This document shows, in pieces, positions 62,164-64,000 of a stretch of DNA of 64,000 bases. Positions within the stretch are counted from its first letter, which is position 1, and every line of letters starts with the position of its first letter. The stretch is taken from assembly GCA_963712825.1 (NCBI GenBank), contig CAVQJP010000024.1:124001-188000 (forward strand), given 5' to 3'. This DNA is from AP-15 sp963712825. GTDB taxonomy: Bacteria > Pseudomonadota > Alphaproteobacteria > ATCC43930 > CGMCC-115725. The position numbers and the translations under genes are program-made. The notes under the pieces were generated by a model. That model saw nothing but the letters and a program-made list of their open reading frames with translations. It was not told where the DNA came from and searched no databases.

Positions 62164-63033
62164 ATGGCCGCAGCAGAGATCGTCACGCGCTTCGCGCCGA
62201 GCCCGACCGGGTTTCTGCATCTCGGCCATGTGAAGTCGGCGCTGGAGGGATGGCGGGCGGCACGGGCGGCCGGAGGGCGCTTTTTGCTGCGCCTCGAAGA
62301 CGTCGACCGGGCGCGCTGCCGCGACGATTACGCCGCCGCGATTATTGAGGATTTGGCCTGGCTTGGGCTCGACTGGGACGGTCCGGTGCGCCGCCAATCG
62401 GAGCATTTCGACGACTACCGTGCCGCCCTCGACCGGCTCGGCGGGTTGGGCGTGCTCTATCCGTGCTTTTGCACCCGGCGCGAAATCCAGGCCGAGATCG
62501 TCCGCGCCGGGGGAGCGCCGCAGGGCGAAGCCGGGCCGGCCTACCCCGGCACCTGCCGGCGGCTCGACACGGCCGAGCGCCGGCAAAAGCGGCACGCCGG
62601 TCTCGATTTCGCCCTGCGGCTCGACATGGCCCGCGCCCTCGAGCTGACCGGAGCGCTCGGCTGGGTCGAAGAGCGCGGCGCAACCCGGCGCCGGGTTTGC
62701 GCCGAGCCGGCCGCGCTCGGCGATGTCGTGCTTGCCCGCAAGGACACTCCGGCGAGCTATCATCTTGCCGTCACCGTCGACGACGCAATCCAAGGTGTCA
62801 CCCTCGTCACCCGCGGCGAGGATCTGGCGCCGGCAACCCATGTGCACCGTTTGCTGCAGGCATTGCTCGGCCTGCCGACGCCGCGCTATCGCCACCATCC
62901 GCTGCTGGCCGACGCCGCCGGCCGGCGCCTCGCCAAGCGCGATCGCGCGCTGACGATCCGGGAAATGCGCTCGGCCGGATTGTCGCCGGGCGAAATTGTC
63001 GCGCGCGCGTCGGCGGCTGCCGAAATGCCCTAA
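62164..63033 (+). CDS. gluQ: Glutamyl-Q tRNA(Asp) synthetase
   Basis: The 289-residue protein is a GluRS-like catalytic core without an anticodon-binding domain: HIGH-type PSPTGFLHLGHVKSAL, LRLEDVDRARCRDDY, and the degenerate KMSKS RRLAKRDRALTI. GluQ attaches glutamate to queuosine in tRNA(Asp). Length and the missing C-terminal half separate it from GltX at 27307. It overlaps the end of the next, convergent gene by four bases. Confidence 0.93.
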   Translation: MAAAEIVTRFAPSPTGFLHLGHVKSALEGWRAARAAGGRFLLRLEDVDRARCRDDYAAAIIEDLAWLGLDWDGPVRRQSEHFDDYRAALDRLGGLGVLYPCFCTRREIQAEIVRAGGAPQGEAGPAYPGTCRRLDTAERRQKRHAGLDFALRLDMARALELTGALGWVEERGATRRRVCAEPAALGDVVLARKDTPASYHLAVTVDDAIQGVTLVTRGEDLAPATHVHRLLQALLGLPTPRYRHHPLLADAAGRRLAKRDRALTIREMRSAGLSPGEIVARASAAAEMP

Positions 63034-63378
63034 ACCGCCTTGCCGTCGGCGGCGCGCCAGCCGTCGGCGGACCACCACAGCGGGCGGCCGAGAGTTCTTG
63101 TCAAAGAACATTTCGCCGGCATAGCGGCCGATCGCCGGCCGCTCGACGCTGGCCCCGGTTCGCGGCAAATGACAAAACCCGAGATCGAGCAATTGGCGCA
63201 GCCAGGCGGTCTCGACGATGCGGTCAACCGGCTCGAAGACGCCGGTGTCGCCCGGCATTTCGAGCGCGTGCGGGATTTCGACAATCCCGTCGGGCGGCAC
63301 CGAAAGCTGGGTCCCGTCGGCAAGCTCGACCGTGGTCGGCGCCAGTCCCTCGGGTGCGATCAGCCGATGGCAGATCAT
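63030..63378 (-). pseudogene. Small hypothetical protein, frameshifted
   Basis: The first frame starts MICHRLIAPEGLAPTTVELA after AAAGGAACG and runs to GRYAGEMFFDKN near 63100, then becomes unrelated basic sequence. The continuation GRPLWWSADGWRAADG is in the next frame, ending at 63030. The joined end, FFDK-T-LGRPLWWSADGW, resembles the YFDTTLGKPIWWNGSGW ending of phage tail-type proteins. Deleting one base near 63091-63100 restores a protein of about 115 residues. Error or decay cannot be told apart from sequence alone. Confidence 0.65.
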
Positions 63379-63548
63379 GCGGCACGTTCCTTTCACAGGC
63401 CTGCGCGGGCGCGCCCGTCCGGGAGGTTTGCCGGTCCGGGGAGCCCGCTTGACGCGTCGGCAAACATAGGCGGCGCGGCCCCGCCGGCGCAGCTCCACAG
63501 TTGCAAGCTCGCAAGTTTGCCAAACCGCAGCGCAGTGGCTGGCCTGAA

Positions 63549-64000
63549 CTACGACGACATGTTTAGCGATTTGCGCAGTCGGCGCACGGTCTCCGCGCTC
63601 TTGAACCCGTAAGGCGGATCCGCCGCCGACAGGCCGAGCTCGCGCAAGGCCAGCGCCAGCACCCTCTCATTGCCGGTCCCGGCGGTGAATTCGCCGCGTT
63701 GCCAGAGCGCAACCAGCGCCTCGCGCAGCATCGCCCGCGCCGGGCGCTCGCCCCCGACACCGCCGCGCACGGCGGCGGAGGCGGTCGTCACTTCGATGCC
63801 GGCGAGCTGCGAGCCGTCGGGCAGTATCACGGCATTTCGCGCGAAATCGAGGCGAACCCGGCCAAACCAGTCCGGCTCGAGCGGTTTTCGCCCGCCGTCG
63901 CGAAATCCGGCCGCTTGAAACCGGCCGGCGCGCCCCGCGGCTTCAAATCCGTCGATCAGCCGCCGCTCGACGGCCTCGATCGTGGCGGCGAGCGCCGGCG
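63549..64000 (-). CDS. Hypothetical protein, 5' end outside the window
   Basis: The frame is open from the window edge to the stop at 63549, at least 149 residues. Readable elements are TIEAVERRLIDGFEAAGRAG, EPDWFGRVRLDFARNAVILP and a C-terminal helical part GNERVLALALRELGLSAADP. A GTG at 63830 is an internal codon, not a convincing start. No family recognised; it may belong with the small frameshifted gene downstream. Confidence 0.55.
   Translation of the reverse strand, partial: PALAATIEAVERRLIDGFEAAGRAGRFQAAGFRDGGRKPLEPDWFGRVRLDFARNAVILPDGSQLAGIEVTTASAAVRGGVGGERPARAMLREALVALWQRGEFTAGTGNERVLALALRELGLSAADPPYGFKSAETVRRLRKSLNMSS

Noticed and set aside
1..64000. CRISPR arrays, rRNA and tRNA genes
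   Set aside because: No regularly spaced repeats of the right length were seen, and no cloverleaf-like or rRNA-like segment was recognised in any gap.

Overview
The window is GC-rich, densely coded DNA from a soil- or water-type alphaproteobacterium, probably near the Rhodospirillales or Hyphomicrobiales. This rests on the conserved alphaproteobacterial blocks serS-pcm-M23 peptidase-yajC-secD-secF-Mth938, gltX-gltA and argD-argF-hslO, together with many acyl-CoA, CoA-transferase, LLM and dioxygenase-type catabolic genes. No species can be named from the sequence alone. No rRNA, tRNA or CRISPR array was seen.

Layout. 57-4822: a glutathione transferase and a four-gene polyamine-type ABC transporter operon. 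4936-10507: a histidine phosphatase, then an oxidative cluster (amidohydrolase, diiron ferritin-like protein, CmcJ/NvfI-like oxidase, divergent flavin monooxygenase). 10489-11024: a delivery-less colicin E3-type ribonuclease domain with a probable immunity gene. 11365-13613: an HSL esterase and a frameshifted CoA-transferase. 13742-22465: the Sec/serS housekeeping block, read on the minus strand apart from one divergent ATPase gene, with a RelE/RHH toxin-antitoxin pair in it and no surE. 22665-24293: an acyl-CoA ligase. 24474-27209: an operon with its own strong promoter, encoding a polymorphic-toxin-like protein followed by three tandem membrane-anchored paralogues; this is the best candidate for an undescribed system. 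27307-30166: gltX and gltA. 30321-35625: an accessory catabolic stretch with an IS5-family insertion beside a MITE-like element, and a HiPIP gene. 36328-44780: secreted and envelope proteins (PEP-CTERM, lipoprotein, OmpA, Pro/His-rich repeats). 44889-49644: an ABC-F protein (frameshifted) and a stress pair (baeRF plus HPF-cold-shock fusion). 49782-59733: a beta-lactamase-fold hydrolase, an acyl-CoA ligase, YccF, a CVNH-type secreted protein, the 5-oxoprolinase genes pxpABC, BrnTA, an LLM oxidoreductase and Hsp33. 59780-63033: argF, argD and gluQ. 63030-64000: two hypothetical genes, one frameshifted and one cut by the window edge.

Two further themes run through the window. First, palindromic intergenic repeats are common, and one family occurs only between convergent genes. 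Second, three genes (CoA-transferase, ABC-F, terminal hypothetical) are each broken by what looks like one extra base, so assembly error must be weighed against real pseudogenisation.
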